Below are positions 29,696 to 39,074 of a DNA stretch of 64,000 bases, piece after piece. The translations under genes were made by a program, and so were the position numbers. This DNA comes from Flammeovirga pectinis (lineage in GTDB: Bacteria > Bacteroidota > Bacteroidia > Cytophagales > Flammeovirgaceae): NCBI RefSeq assembly GCF_003970675.1, contig NZ_CP034562.1, forward strand, positions 3,038,001 through 3,102,000. Direction: 5' to 3'. Positions within the stretch are counted from its first letter, which is position 1. Every line of letters begins with the position of its first letter. The notes under the pieces were generated by a model that saw nothing but the letters and a program-made list of their open reading frames with translations, had not been told where the DNA came from and ran no database searches.

Positions 29696-32600
29696 ATGTT
29701 ATTAAGTAAACTAGAAATAAAAGGCTTTAAAAGTTTTGGTGAAAAAGTTACACTAAACTTTGACAAGGGTATAACCGCAGTAGTTGGTCCTAACGGAAGT
29801 GGGAAATCCAATGTAGTTGATGCTATCCGATGGGTTCTTGGTGAGCAAAGCACAAAAGCATTGCGTTCCGAGAAAATGGATAATATCATCTTTAATGGAA
29901 CAAAAACGCGTAGACCTCTACAAATGGCAGAGGTATACCTTACTTTTATTAATAACAAAAATTTACTCCCTACAGAATATACAGAAGTAACTATTGGTCG
30001 CCGATTTTACCGTTCTGGTGATGGCGAGTATTCATTAAACGGTGTTCCATGTAGACTTAAAGATATCCATGGTTTATTTATGGATACCGGTATTGGGTCT
30101 GATAGTTATGCAATTATCGAATTAAAGATGATTGATGAGATTTTGAACGATACTCAAAATGCTCGTAGAACTCTCTTTGAAGAAGCTGCAGGAATTTCAA
30201 AATTCAAGAAGAGTAAAAAAGAAACCATGAAAAAACTCAAGGATACAGATGCTGACCTTGAGCGTGTGGACGATTTACTTTTTGAAGTTGAAAAAAATAT
30301 GCGTTCTCTAGAACGTCAGGCCAAACAAGCCCAACGTTACTTAAAACTTAAAGAAACTTACAAGGGAGCAAGTATTGCTTTAGCACAGAAAAAAGTAGCA
30401 AGTCAGGCTACGGAGCTTCATGAACTAGCAGATACAATGACTAGTAAAAATGAAGAACGTAATACTACATTAAAATTAATTGATGAATTAGAAGCCTCTA
30501 TTTCTAAAGAGAAAAAAGAAGCTATAGATAAAGAATCCTTATTTGGTTCTCGACAAAAAACACTGAATGAGCATATCCTTAAAATGCGTCAAACAGAAAG
30601 TGAGAAACGAATTAAAGGGGAAAGACGTCGTTTTCTAGAAGAAAAGAGAATGACATTAGAAAATCAATCATCTATAGATCGAGAAGCGGTAGCACTTGCA
30701 CAACAAGGTATTGAAGGTTTGCAGATACAGCTTCAATCTATTGATAGAATGGTTGGAGAAGTTGAAACAGAATTATTTGCGACACAACAAGAAAAAGATG
30801 CTCAAGCAAATAAAACTAGTGACTTAGAAGCAACCACTTCAGAATACGAACAACAAGTAAAAAATAAACAAGCTATTATCTTTCAACTTAAACAAAGAGT
30901 TGAAATTAATGAGGTACAACTTTCTGCATTAAAACAAGAGCTTGAAAGAGCACATATAGAGTCTTCTGATAAAACGTCTAGTTTAGATGAGTTTGACACA
31001 CAGTATGCCTCTTTAGAAGGAGAAAGATTAAGTGCTACTGTTCAATTTGATGAAATAAAGGAAGTCCACCAACAACATCAAGAACAATTAAAGAAATGTA
31101 GAGAAGATCTTGAACACATAAAAGATCGTTCTTCTGAAATTTTCAGAGTGCTAGATGCCAAGAAAAATGAAAAAGCCTTAACAAAATCTTTAGTAGATAA
31201 CTTAGAGGGTTACCCTGAAGCTATAAAGTATTTAAAACAAAATACCGAATGGGCAAAAGAAGCTCCAATGCTTTCTGATACTTTACATTGTGAAGAGGAA
31301 TATAGAGTTGCTATTGAAGGCTACCTTTCTCCTTATTTAAATTACTTTGTTTTAGAAAATGAGGAGGAAGCGTGGAGAGCTGTCAATCTATTAGATGAAA
31401 TGAAAAAAGGAAAAGCCAATTTCCTTTTATTAGATAAATTTGAAGGCTATAGTGCTTCTCCTAGAAAAGCAATAGAAGATGCCATTTCTGCCATTGATGT
31501 TGTAGATTTTGATGATAAATACAGCTCTCTAATAATGTATTTATTAGATGGTGTCTATATTGTACAACGGAATCAGAATAATTTAGCAAAGAATGATAGC
31601 GTTATTCTAGTTACCAAAAATGGTAAAGCTATACGAAGAAAATCAGCTATTTCTGGGGGTTCTATTGGTTCTTTTGAAGGGAAATCATTAGGTAGAATAA
31701 GACACCTTGAAAACCTTACAGAAGAGATAGAAAATCTAGAAACTGAAGCAGAAAATATACATATACAGAAAGTTGAAAAGCAAGCTGAACACAAAGAGTT
31801 ATTACAAATTAATCATCAACATGATTTAGAAAGTGCTCAACATAATGTTCAAATTGTAACTCAAGAACTTATTAAAATCAAAACTCAGAAAGAAGAGTTT
31901 GCTAAGTTCTTGGAAGCTAGCTCAAATAAAAAAGACGAAATACTAGAACGTATTGGCGATGCTGAAGTTGCTATATCAGAAGGCAGACCGCAGTTAGATG
32001 AAGACTCATACACTCTAGAATTTATGGTAGAGCAACTTGAAGAAATGCAAGATAACTTGACCATAGAAAAAGAAAAACGAGTTGAATTAACTACAAAATA
32101 CAACCAGCTTCATATTAATTTTCTACAGCATGAAAACCAATATAACGGTTTAAAAAAGGAAATTGATTTTAAAGAAGAAGAACTCCTGAAAGCTCAAAAC
32201 CGAATTGATCAGAATATAGGTGAAATAGAAAAAGTAAATAATGATTTACAAAAATCTGACTCTACTGATGAAGAAGGTAATCAAGAACTAGAAAGAATGG
32301 AAGCTGAAAAAACTTCTATTGAACAAGGAGTACTTGAGGCTGAACGTAATTATAAAGAAGCAAGAGAGTTAATTGCTGATACTGAAATTGAAATCAAACT
32401 AAAACAAAGTAGCAAAGAGGAAATTGATCAACAATTACTTACTTACAACGAAAAGATAAATGCTTTGCGTCTTTCTCTTACTTCAGTAAAAGAAAAGGTT
32501 GCAGTAGAATTTGAAATTGATCTAGAACAACTTCTATTACATAAACCTACTCAAGAAGAAGAGGAAGAAAATCCATACAAAGATTCTTCATTGCAAGAAT

Positions 32601-33271
32601 TAGAACACCTGAGTGAAGATTCAAAAAGGAAATTACATTCCTTAGGTGCAATTAACCACACGGCTATCGATGCATATAATGAAATAAAAGAACGAAACTC
32701 ATTCATTTTAGAGCAAAGAGAAGATTTAAACAAAGCAAAAGAACAACTTTTAGCTACTATCGAAGAAATAGATGGTATTGCACAAGAAAAGTTCATGACA
32801 GCATTTACGCAGATAAGAGATAACTTTATGGAAGTATTTAGGTCTCTATTTACTGATGAAGACAACTGTGACCTAAGGCTTGCTGATGACAGTGACCCTC
32901 TAAATTCTAAAATTGAAATCCTAGCCCAACCAAAAGGAAAGCGACCTCTTACAATCAATCAATTGTCTGGTGGAGAAAAAACTTTAACAGCAACTGCTTT
33001 ACTTTTTGCAATTTATCTGATTAAACCTGCTCCCTTCTGTATTTTTGACGAAGTTGATGCACCTTTAGATGATGCAAATGTTGATAAATTCAATAAGATC
33101 ATTAATAAATTCTCACATAACTCACAGTTTATTATTGTTACTCATAACAAAAGAACAATGTCTAGTACAGATGTTATTTATGGCGTTACAATGATTGAAC
33201 AAGGTGTTACAACTGTAGTTCCTGTTGATATCAGAGATAGTCCTACATTAGATGCCTTTACATCTAAATAA
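29696..33271 (+). CDS. smc: Chromosome segregation ATPase SMC
   Basis: Condensin ATPase that organises and segregates the chromosome, 1191 residues as usual. N-terminal head: MLLSKLEIKGFKSFGEKV, Walker A GPNGSGKS (31-38). Two long antiparallel coiled coils flank a hinge at about 505-665 (YPEAIKYLKQ..., SGGSIGSFEGKSLGR). C-terminal head: signature LSGGEKTLTATALLFAIY and Walker B CIFDEVDAPLDD. scpA and scpB are not adjacent. The start is ATG 29696. Confidence 0.97.
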   Translation: MLLSKLEIKGFKSFGEKVTLNFDKGITAVVGPNGSGKSNVVDAIRWVLGEQSTKALRSEKMDNIIFNGTKTRRPLQMAEVYLTFINNKNLLPTEYTEVTIGRRFYRSGDGEYSLNGVPCRLKDIHGLFMDTGIGSDSYAIIELKMIDEILNDTQNARRTLFEEAAGISKFKKSKKETMKKLKDTDADLERVDDLLFEVEKNMRSLERQAKQAQRYLKLKETYKGASIALAQKKVASQATELHELADTMTSKNEERNTTLKLIDELEASISKEKKEAIDKESLFGSRQKTLNEHILKMRQTESEKRIKGERRRFLEEKRMTLENQSSIDREAVALAQQGIEGLQIQLQSIDRMVGEVETELFATQQEKDAQANKTSDLEATTSEYEQQVKNKQAIIFQLKQRVEINEVQLSALKQELERAHIESSDKTSSLDEFDTQYASLEGERLSATVQFDEIKEVHQQHQEQLKKCREDLEHIKDRSSEIFRVLDAKKNEKALTKSLVDNLEGYPEAIKYLKQNTEWAKEAPMLSDTLHCEEEYRVAIEGYLSPYLNYFVLENEEEAWRAVNLLDEMKKGKANFLLLDKFEGYSASPRKAIEDAISAIDVVDFDDKYSSLIMYLLDGVYIVQRNQNNLAKNDSVILVTKNGKAIRRKSAISGGSIGSFEGKSLGRIRHLENLTEEIENLETEAENIHIQKVEKQAEHKELLQINHQHDLESAQHNVQIVTQELIKIKTQKEEFAKFLEASSNKKDEILERIGDAEVAISEGRPQLDEDSYTLEFMVEQLEEMQDNLTIEKEKRVELTTKYNQLHINFLQHENQYNGLKKEIDFKEEELLKAQNRIDQNIGEIEKVNNDLQKSDSTDEEGNQELERMEAEKTSIEQGVLEAERNYKEARELIADTEIEIKLKQSSKEEIDQQLLTYNEKINALRLSLTSVKEKVAVEFEIDLEQLLLHKPTQEEEEENPYKDSSLQELEHLSEDSKRKLHSLGAINHTAIDAYNEIKERNSFILEQREDLNKAKEQLLATIEEIDGIAQEKFMTAFTQIRDNFMEVFRSLFTDEDNCDLRLADDSDPLNSKIEILAQPKGKRPLTINQLSGGEKTLTATALLFAIYLIKPAPFCIFDEVDAPLDDANVDKFNKIINKFSHNSQFIIVTHNKRTMSSTDVIYGVTMIEQGVTTVVPVDIRDSPTLDAFTSK

Positions 33272-33431
33272 CTGTTCTAGTTTGAAAAAAGTGTTCGCTC
33301 ACGTTCATTAACAAATTAACTCTTCAAACAATCAACCAACTGATAATCAACAAATTAATGCATAAGGTATATTATTAGACAATAGATAGTTGTAACCGAA
33401 CTGAATGTCTATCTCTCTTAATTATACTAAA

Positions 33432-33854
33432 ATGAAATATCGAGTCATAAAACACCTGTTTTTATCCTTTACCCTTATTTTTATACTTTTCACTAGCTCT
33501 ACACTATCTGCTTCTACACATCATGGAAAACAAGATAAAGTAACATCAAAGAAAAATAATTCTGAAAAGGAAGAGTGGCTTCATTATGCAAATTCTGCAA
33601 GACAGTGTATTGAAACCAGTAATCTGATGGATGCCCTAGAATTGATTGATATAAGCATAGAAATCAATAAAAATAGTACAAATTTGGAAATTAAAGGTGA
33701 TTACTACACTAGTATGGGTAATCTAACAAAAGCATTCGAACATTATCAGTTAGCAATTCAGCATTTTAATAATAATGGATACAATAATATAATGTTAAAA
33801 GCTTTACACAATAAAGTTAATTTAACAAAAAATGCCTTAACAATCAGAAAATAA
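33432..33854 (+). CDS. Small exported TPR-like protein
   Basis: 140 residues from MKYRVIKHLFLSF; a start nine codons upstream is possible. Signal peptide to about residue 28 (STLSAS). The mature part fits two TPR units: WLHYANSARQCIETSNLMDA and IKGDYYTSMGNLTKAFEHYQ. No other domain. A weak hairpin (GAACCTCAACA / TGTTGAGGTTC, 33874-33901) without a long T-run follows. Function unknown. Confidence 0.65.
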   Translation: MKYRVIKHLFLSFTLIFILFTSSTLSASTHHGKQDKVTSKKNNSEKEEWLHYANSARQCIETSNLMDALELIDISIEINKNSTNLEIKGDYYTSMGNLTKAFEHYQLAIQHFNNNGYNNIMLKALHNKVNLTKNALTIRK

Positions 33855-33873
33855 AAAATGCTTTTAAACAACT

Positions 33874-33901
33874 GAACCTCAACACTTTCATGTTGAGGTT
33901 C
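33874..33901 (+). terminator. Possible weak terminator
   Basis: Perfect 11-bp stem with a 6-base loop 20 bases past the small TPR gene, but no uridine run follows; it may be a processing or stabilising hairpin instead. Confidence 0.45.
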
Positions 33902-34107
33902 TTATACGATTTTCATCAGTAGTTGCGTCAGATAGGAAAAAAATAACCGACTAAGTTAAAAAAATCTTCGAATAGGAATATTATTCCTTTGAAGTATTAC
34001 AAATATAGGGAACTATTAATAAATATCAATAGAATCTTAAAATATTAACAAATAAATGTCAATTTAACCCTATATATGTTAAAATAGACTACTGAGTCTA
34101 ATTCTGA

Positions 34108-35052
34108 CTACTTTTTAATTGCTTCAATAAGCTTAGGAACTACTTCAAAAGCATCTCCTACAACTCCATAATCTGCCGCTTTAAAGAAAGGTGCATCTGG
34201 ATCTTTATTAATAGCGACAATCACTTTAGAAGAGTTCACCCCTGCCAAATGCTGAATTGCACCAGAAATACCAACCGCAATATATAATTGAGGAGCTACT
34301 TTAATTCCTGTTTGTCCAACATGCTCGTGGTGAGGTCTCCAATCCATATCAGATACAGGTTTTGAACAAGCAGTTGCTGCACCCAATGTAGAAGCTAAGT
34401 CTTCAATCATTTGCCAATTTTCTGGGCCTTTCATTCCTCTACCTGCAGAAACTACTAAATCTGCTTCTGGTAATAAAATATCACCTTCTTGTTTATGAAC
34501 ACCGATACGTTTTACACCAAAATCAGCAGCATCAAAAGCAACAGAAATTTCTTCTATGGCTGCTTCTGAAGAAGTAGGTTCTAATTGAACTACATTCTTT
34601 GTAACAGTAATAACTTTTTTACCATCAGGAACTGATACAAACGCAAAGGCTTTCCCTGTAAATACTCCTCTTTTTACTACAAAACCATTTGATGTATCTG
34701 GAAAATCTTGAACGTTAGTTACTACACTAGCTCCAATTTTTATTGCTACTCTAGCAGCTACCGCATCTACTAAAGAAGAGCGCGACATTACAACAGTTTC
34801 TGCTCCAGATTGACCTACAGCCTCTGCTATTAATTTTGCAGTTGCAGCAATTACACCATCATTTAGACGATCATCAGAACAGTGTAATACTTTCTCTGCA
34901 CCATAATTGCCTACTTTAGCTAATTCAGAAGCATCAATACTTCCCATAGCTACAACAGTTACGGCTCCTATTTTTGCTCCATACGCTACAGCTTCTAATG
35001 AAGATTTTTTTATAACTCCATTATCTGCTTCTATAAATACTAATACTGACAT
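34108..35052 (-). CDS. etfA: Electron transfer flavoprotein alpha subunit
   Basis: FAD-binding subunit of ETF, which takes electrons from acyl-CoA dehydrogenases, 314 residues. N-terminal VLVFIEADNGVIKKSSLEAV; the C-terminal FAD domain has VVSAGRGMKGPENW, ACSKPVSDMDW, VGQTGIKVAPQLYIAVGISGA-type signature (GISGAIQHLAG) and INKDPDAPFFKAADYGVVGD. It follows etfB after 44 bases. A role in fatty or branched acyl-CoA oxidation would fit the icmF gene elsewhere in the window. Confidence 0.96.
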   Translation of the reverse strand: MSVLVFIEADNGVIKKSSLEAVAYGAKIGAVTVVAMGSIDASELAKVGNYGAEKVLHCSDDRLNDGVIAATAKLIAEAVGQSGAETVVMSRSSLVDAVAARVAIKIGASVVTNVQDFPDTSNGFVVKRGVFTGKAFAFVSVPDGKKVITVTKNVVQLEPTSSEAAIEEISVAFDAADFGVKRIGVHKQEGDILLPEADLVVSAGRGMKGPENWQMIEDLASTLGAATACSKPVSDMDWRPHHEHVGQTGIKVAPQLYIAVGISGAIQHLAGVNSSKVIVAINKDPDAPFFKAADYGVVGDAFEVVPKLIEAIKK

Positions 35053-35096
35053 GTCTTTTTTGTTTTATGTGTTAAAGTTTAAAATGAAATGGTGAA

Positions 35097-35828
35097 TTAA
35101 AGTACGCGTGCTTCATTTTTTAATAAGCCCACTAATTCATCCATTTGATCCGCGTCTACCATTTTACATTCCCCTTTTTCTTCAGGTAATTCAAAAGATT
35201 GATATGTAGTTACGCCATCAACAGCTACCGCCTCAACTACTTCAAGAGGTTTCTTTCTAGCCATCATAATACCACGCATGTTAGGAATTTTCCACTCTGC
35301 GATTGGTTCTTGACAACCTGCTACAAAAGGTAACTGAACTTCAACATCTTCGTGTCCTCCTTCAATTTCTCTACTTAATTTAGCAGTAGTTCCATCTACA
35401 TCTAACTTCATTGCTGGAGCAATTGATGGCCACCCAAGGAGTTCACCTACAAGACCATGAACCAAACCAGAATTAAAATCTGAAGATTCACGTCCCATTA
35501 AGATCATATCATAATTTTCTGATGCTGCATGTGCAACTATTTGCTTTGCTACAAATAGAGAGTCTGACGGTTCAGCATTTACTCTTACTGCGTTATCAGC
35601 TCCAATTGCTAATGCCTTTCTAATTGAAGGTTCTGTATCTACAGTTCCTACATTAAGTACTGTAACTGTTCCACCAGAAGCCTCTTTTAATTCTACAGCT
35701 CTTGCAAGTGCAAAATCATCGTAAGGTCCTATAATAAATTGTACCCCGTTTGTATCAAGCTTGTTGTCTACAAACTTGATTTTCGTTGTTGTATCAGGAA
35801 CGTGACTAATGCAAACTAAAATTTTCAT
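35097..35828 (-). CDS. etfB: Electron transfer flavoprotein beta subunit
   Basis: AMP-binding subunit of ETF, 243 residues. MKILVCISHVPDTTTKIKF, IGPYDDFALARAVELKE, then AVRVNAEPSDSLFVAKQI and LMGRESSDFNSGLVHGLVGE; the usual beta-subunit recognition region is present (LSREIEGGHEDVEVQLP). First gene of the etfB-etfA pair. The 238-base gap upstream to the divergent ferritin gene shows no clear consensus promoter on this strand. Confidence 0.96.
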   Translation of the reverse strand: MKILVCISHVPDTTTKIKFVDNKLDTNGVQFIIGPYDDFALARAVELKEASGGTVTVLNVGTVDTEPSIRKALAIGADNAVRVNAEPSDSLFVAKQIVAHAASENYDMILMGRESSDFNSGLVHGLVGELLGWPSIAPAMKLDVDGTTAKLSREIEGGHEDVEVQLPFVAGCQEPIAEWKIPNMRGIMMARKKPLEVVEAVAVDGVTTYQSFELPEEKGECKMVDADQMDELVGLLKNEARVL

Positions 35829-36066
35829 GTGTTATGTTGTTAATTGGTGATTACTTTTAATGGTTTAAAAGCAATAATTATCTTAAATTCGTTTTATTGG
35901 TAAGGCTAAAATAGTATGCAAGCATAATAAATTCCAAACTTTCTTTAGAATAAATATTAATTATTATTCATTATAGGGTAGAAATAATGTGCTTAAACAA
36001 AATTGTTATAAAAATACTTTAGTATATAGCGCTACAAAAGAATTCATTTAACTCAAATATTTAGAT

Positions 36067-36624
36067 ATGGGAATTGCAAAAAAACGTTTACAATCTTCTC
36101 TGAACAGTGAAGTAGAAAAAATGCTAAACGAGCAAGTTCAATTAGAGGATCAATCATCTCAATTTTATTTATCTTTTGCATCTTGGTGCGAAACTGAGGG
36201 ATATGTAAAATCTGCAGAGTTTTTATATGACCACGCAGAAGAAGAAAGAACTCATATGTTGAAGTTCTTTAAGTACATTAATGCTGTTGGTGGCCATGCA
36301 TTAGCTGCAGAAATTACAGCTGTTCCTCATGAATTTAAATCTTTAAGACACGTCTTTGAACAAGTGTTAGAGCACGAAATTAAAGTAACAAAAGCTATTA
36401 ATGAGATTGTTGACTGCTGTTTTCAACAAAAAGATTTCAGTACATTCCAATTTTTACAATGGTTTGTTGCTGAACAAAGAGAAGAAGAAGAAACTGCTCG
36501 TACAATTTTAGATGCTTTTGATTTAATTGGAGAAGATAGTCCTCAGGGATTATGGTTAATTGACCAAGAGATTGGAAGAATTGGTACAGAGGGTGTCGAT
36601 TCGGATCCTTCTGCAACTGCATAA
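36067..36624 (+). CDS. ftnA: Non-haem ferritin
   Basis: Iron-storage protein, 185 residues. Four-helix bundle with ferroxidase ligands visible in NEQVQLEDQSSQFYLSFASW (Glu27) and HAEEERTHM (Glu60, His63), then LEHEIKVTKAINEI and QWFVAEQREEEETAR. No haem-binding Met of bacterioferritin type is obvious. It runs a little past the usual length with a polar tail. Monocistronic, sharing a terminator with the convergent nicotinamidase gene. Confidence 0.93.
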   Translation: MGIAKKRLQSSLNSEVEKMLNEQVQLEDQSSQFYLSFASWCETEGYVKSAEFLYDHAEEERTHMLKFFKYINAVGGHALAAEITAVPHEFKSLRHVFEQVLEHEIKVTKAINEIVDCCFQQKDFSTFQFLQWFVAEQREEEETARTILDAFDLIGEDSPQGLWLIDQEIGRIGTEGVDSDPSATA

Positions 36625-36625
36625 T

Positions 36626-36662
36626 AAAAAAGGGTATTGATTAAAATCAATACCCTTTTTTA
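36626..36662 (+). terminator. Bidirectional intrinsic terminator (ferritin / pncA)
   Basis: AAAAAGGGTATTGATT pairs perfectly with its complement across a 2-base centre, A-run before and T-run after. Confidence 0.92.
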
Positions 36663-36681
36663 TATCATTTGACCATACAGC

Positions 36682-37296
36682 CTAAATAATCTCTTTACTA
36701 TTTACTACTTTAATACCAGATACCTTTAAATCGATAACAGCATTCTGCACATCAGTTGGCTTTATATTAACGCCTCTTGTTGCATCTTCTACTAAAAAAG
36801 TCTTATACCCGCAACCTTTAGCGTCTAATGCTGTAAACTTAACACAATATTCGGTTGCTAACCCAGCAATATAAATTTCAGTAACTCCTTTTAAGGTCAG
36901 AAATTTATTTAAACCAGTATCATTTCTTTTATCGTTATCAAAAAAACCACTGTAGCTATCAACCTCAGTATCTGTCCCTTTTTTAAAAACAGCATCAATA
37001 TGTTCTGTGTTTAATGATGAAACAAATTCAGCTCCATCAGTATTCTCTACACAGTGTTCTGGCCAAAGAATTTGCGGGAGACCGTTAAGCTCTACAATTT
37101 CCCCAATTTCTTTTTTCTTATGATTTTTAGCAAAACTTTTATGGCCAACTGGATGCCAATCCTTGGTTGCTACTACTACATCAAACTTAGATGATATATT
37201 ATTAATAATGGGAATAATATGATCTCCTTCTGGAACTTGTAAAGCTCCACCAGGTATAAAATCATTTTGTACATCTATGATTAATAATGCGCGCAT
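36682..37296 (-). CDS. pncA: Nicotinamidase
   Basis: Hydrolyses nicotinamide to nicotinate for NAD salvage, 204 residues. Catalytic triad Asp8 (LIIDVQNDF), Lys105 or 106 (VFKKGTDT) and Cys151 (GLATEYCVKFTALDA). Metal ligands fit ATKDWHPVGHKSF and PEHCV. GTDTEVDSYSGFFDN is the family stretch before the lid. With nadC near 53 kb this window covers both salvage and de novo NAD routes, but the two are not linked. Confidence 0.95.
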   Translation of the reverse strand: MRALLIIDVQNDFIPGGALQVPEGDHIIPIINNISSKFDVVVATKDWHPVGHKSFAKNHKKKEIGEIVELNGLPQILWPEHCVENTDGAEFVSSLNTEHIDAVFKKGTDTEVDSYSGFFDNDKRNDTGLNKFLTLKGVTEIYIAGLATEYCVKFTALDAKGCGYKTFLVEDATRGVNIKPTDVQNAVIDLKVSGIKVVNSKEII

Positions 37297-37512
37297 GTTA
37301 GATTATAATATTATAAAAAGATATACAGTTGTAAGTATCTGCTAAAATTGGAATTTTTTGAATTAACTATATATCAAAATTTCAAATTCAAAACGTCACA
37401 ATTTAATATATCATCAAAAAAAAACATAAAGATGATACAAGAATAAACTGAACTATGTAACTTAACGTAGCAGAAACGATTATCGGTCAATAATTTAATT
37501 TTTTTTAATAAA

Positions 37513-38586
37513 ATGGATACTCAAAGCAAAGATTTTTTATACAAATATTTAAATAATGCTTCACCTACGGGACATGAAGCTGAGGGACAGCGTATTTGGT
37601 TAGATTATGTAAAACCTTACGTTGATACTACCTTTGTAGACAATTACGGCACTGCTGTGGGAGTGATTAACCCAGAAGCTCCTTTTAAAGTAGTTATAGA
37701 AGCACATGCTGACGAAATTGGTTGGTATGTAAATTATATTACTGCAGAGGGTTACATTTATGTAATTAGAAATGGTGGTTCAGACCATCAAATAGCCCCG
37801 TCTAAACGTGTATTATTACATGGTGAAAATGGTGTTGTTGAAGGTATCTTTGGATGGCCAGCAATCCATACAAGAAAACCTGGTAAAGAGGCAACACCAT
37901 CTTTAGATAATATCTTTATTGATGTTGGAGCTGCTTCAAAAGAAGAAGTTGAGGAAATGGGTATTTTTGTAGGTACTGTTATTACTTATGAGGATGAACT
38001 AAGAGAACTGAATAAAGGTAGATTCTTTTCTGGTAGAGCACTAGATAACAGAATTGGTGGCTTTATGATTGCTGAAGTTGCTCGAAGACTAAAAGAAGAA
38101 GGTCATGAAGTACCGTTTGGACTTTATGTAGTAAATGCTGTTCAGGAAGAAGTTGGTTTAAGAGGTGCTGAGATGATCACTCAAACAATAAAGCCAAATG
38201 TAGCAATCGTTACAGATGTTTGTCATGATTCTTCTGCTCCTATGTATAACAAACAACTTGAAGGTGATACTAAAGGTGGTAATGGACCTGTACTTACTTT
38301 TGCTCCTGCTGTTCAGAACAATTTATTAAAGATGTTAATTGATACTGCTAAAGAGAAAGAGATTCCTTTCCAACGTGCAGCTTCATCTAGAGTAACAGGA
38401 ACGGATACTGATGCCTTTGCTTATTCTAATGGAGGTGTTCCTTCGGCATTAATATCATTACCATTAAAATATATGCATACTACAGTAGAAACTGCACATG
38501 CAGATGACATTGAAAATACTATTAAATTGATGTATGAGTTTATTAAGCAGCTGCCTAATGAACATGATTTTAGATACATTAAGTAA
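37513..38586 (+). CDS. M42 family metallo-aminopeptidase
   Basis: Dinuclear-metal aminopeptidase of the FrvX/glutamyl-aminopeptidase type, 357 residues. Ligands and catalytic residues: EAHADEIG (first His), SGRALDNRIGG (bridging Asp), VQEEVGLRGAE (catalytic Glu pair), IVTDVCHD (Asp) and KYMHTTVETAH (last His). The N-terminal SPTGHEAEG is also typical. Cytosolic, no signal peptide. Monocistronic, ending in a strong bidirectional terminator. Confidence 0.93.
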   Translation: MDTQSKDFLYKYLNNASPTGHEAEGQRIWLDYVKPYVDTTFVDNYGTAVGVINPEAPFKVVIEAHADEIGWYVNYITAEGYIYVIRNGGSDHQIAPSKRVLLHGENGVVEGIFGWPAIHTRKPGKEATPSLDNIFIDVGAASKEEVEEMGIFVGTVITYEDELRELNKGRFFSGRALDNRIGGFMIAEVARRLKEEGHEVPFGLYVVNAVQEEVGLRGAEMITQTIKPNVAIVTDVCHDSSAPMYNKQLEGDTKGGNGPVLTFAPAVQNNLLKMLIDTAKEKEIPFQRAASSRVTGTDTDAFAYSNGGVPSALISLPLKYMHTTVETAHADDIENTIKLMYEFIKQLPNEHDFRYIK

Positions 38587-38587
38587 T

Positions 38588-38626
38588 AAAAAAAGAGATT
38601 GTCGTGATGACAATCTCTTTTTTTAT
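38588..38626 (+). terminator. Bidirectional intrinsic terminator
   Basis: 16-bp perfect stem AAAAAAAGAGATTGTC / GACAATCTCTTTTTTT with loop GTGAT, between convergent genes. Confidence 0.93.
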
Positions 38627-38641
38627 AGATAAAATATTTTG

Positions 38642-39055
38642 TTAGTTCTTTACTTTTGGTACCGAAACACCATGGCTTTTAGAAATAATTACATTTATCT
38701 TATTCATTTTATTTTTTGATAGTTTAGAAGATTTCAAACCATCTTCAGAAACTTGATCACCTTTTTTTGCTACAACATAATAGGCTTGTTCTTTCAATCC
38801 TTTGGTAAATTTAACTCTACCATTTTTATTTGTTTTATCCTTCGCCTTCATGCCATTTTCTTCATCCCAGGCGTCATCTTCGTTTGCGTAAAGTGTTACT
38901 TCCGCTCCTTCTATCACATTTCCTTTTTCATCTAATACAGTTACTTGTAACCCTATTAAAGCAAAAGGCTTTTCTGCTGATATAGTTGTAAAACTTGTAC
39001 TTATGCATACACAAATCATAAGTACTATTACTGAATAAATGCTAGTCTTTTTCAT
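38642..39055 (-). CDS. Exported protein with transthyretin/Cna-B-like domain
   Basis: 137 residues from MKKTSIYSVIVLM; ten codons of upstream open frame overlap the preceding gene and are unlikely. Signal peptide to about residue 30. The mature part is a small beta domain of the carboxypeptidase-regulatory/Cna-B style: QVTVLDEKGNVIEGAEVTLY, TNKNGRVKFTKGL, YYVVAKKGD. The end is Lys-rich (SSKLSKNKMNKINVII). It starts 20 bases after the stop of the large propeller-barrel gene and may be co-transcribed. Function unknown. Confidence 0.7.
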   Translation of the reverse strand: MKKTSIYSVIVLMICVCISTSFTTISAEKPFALIGLQVTVLDEKGNVIEGAEVTLYANEDDAWDEENGMKAKDKTNKNGRVKFTKGLKEQAYYVVAKKGDQVSEDGLKSSKLSKNKMNKINVIISKSHGVSVPKVKN

Positions 39056-39074
39056 ACCAAAAAAATTGTTTGAA

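Noticed and set aside
32551-32958. 135-codon antisense ORF inside smc
   Set aside because: Shadow frame opposite a conserved ATPase head; Ser-rich, no start context.
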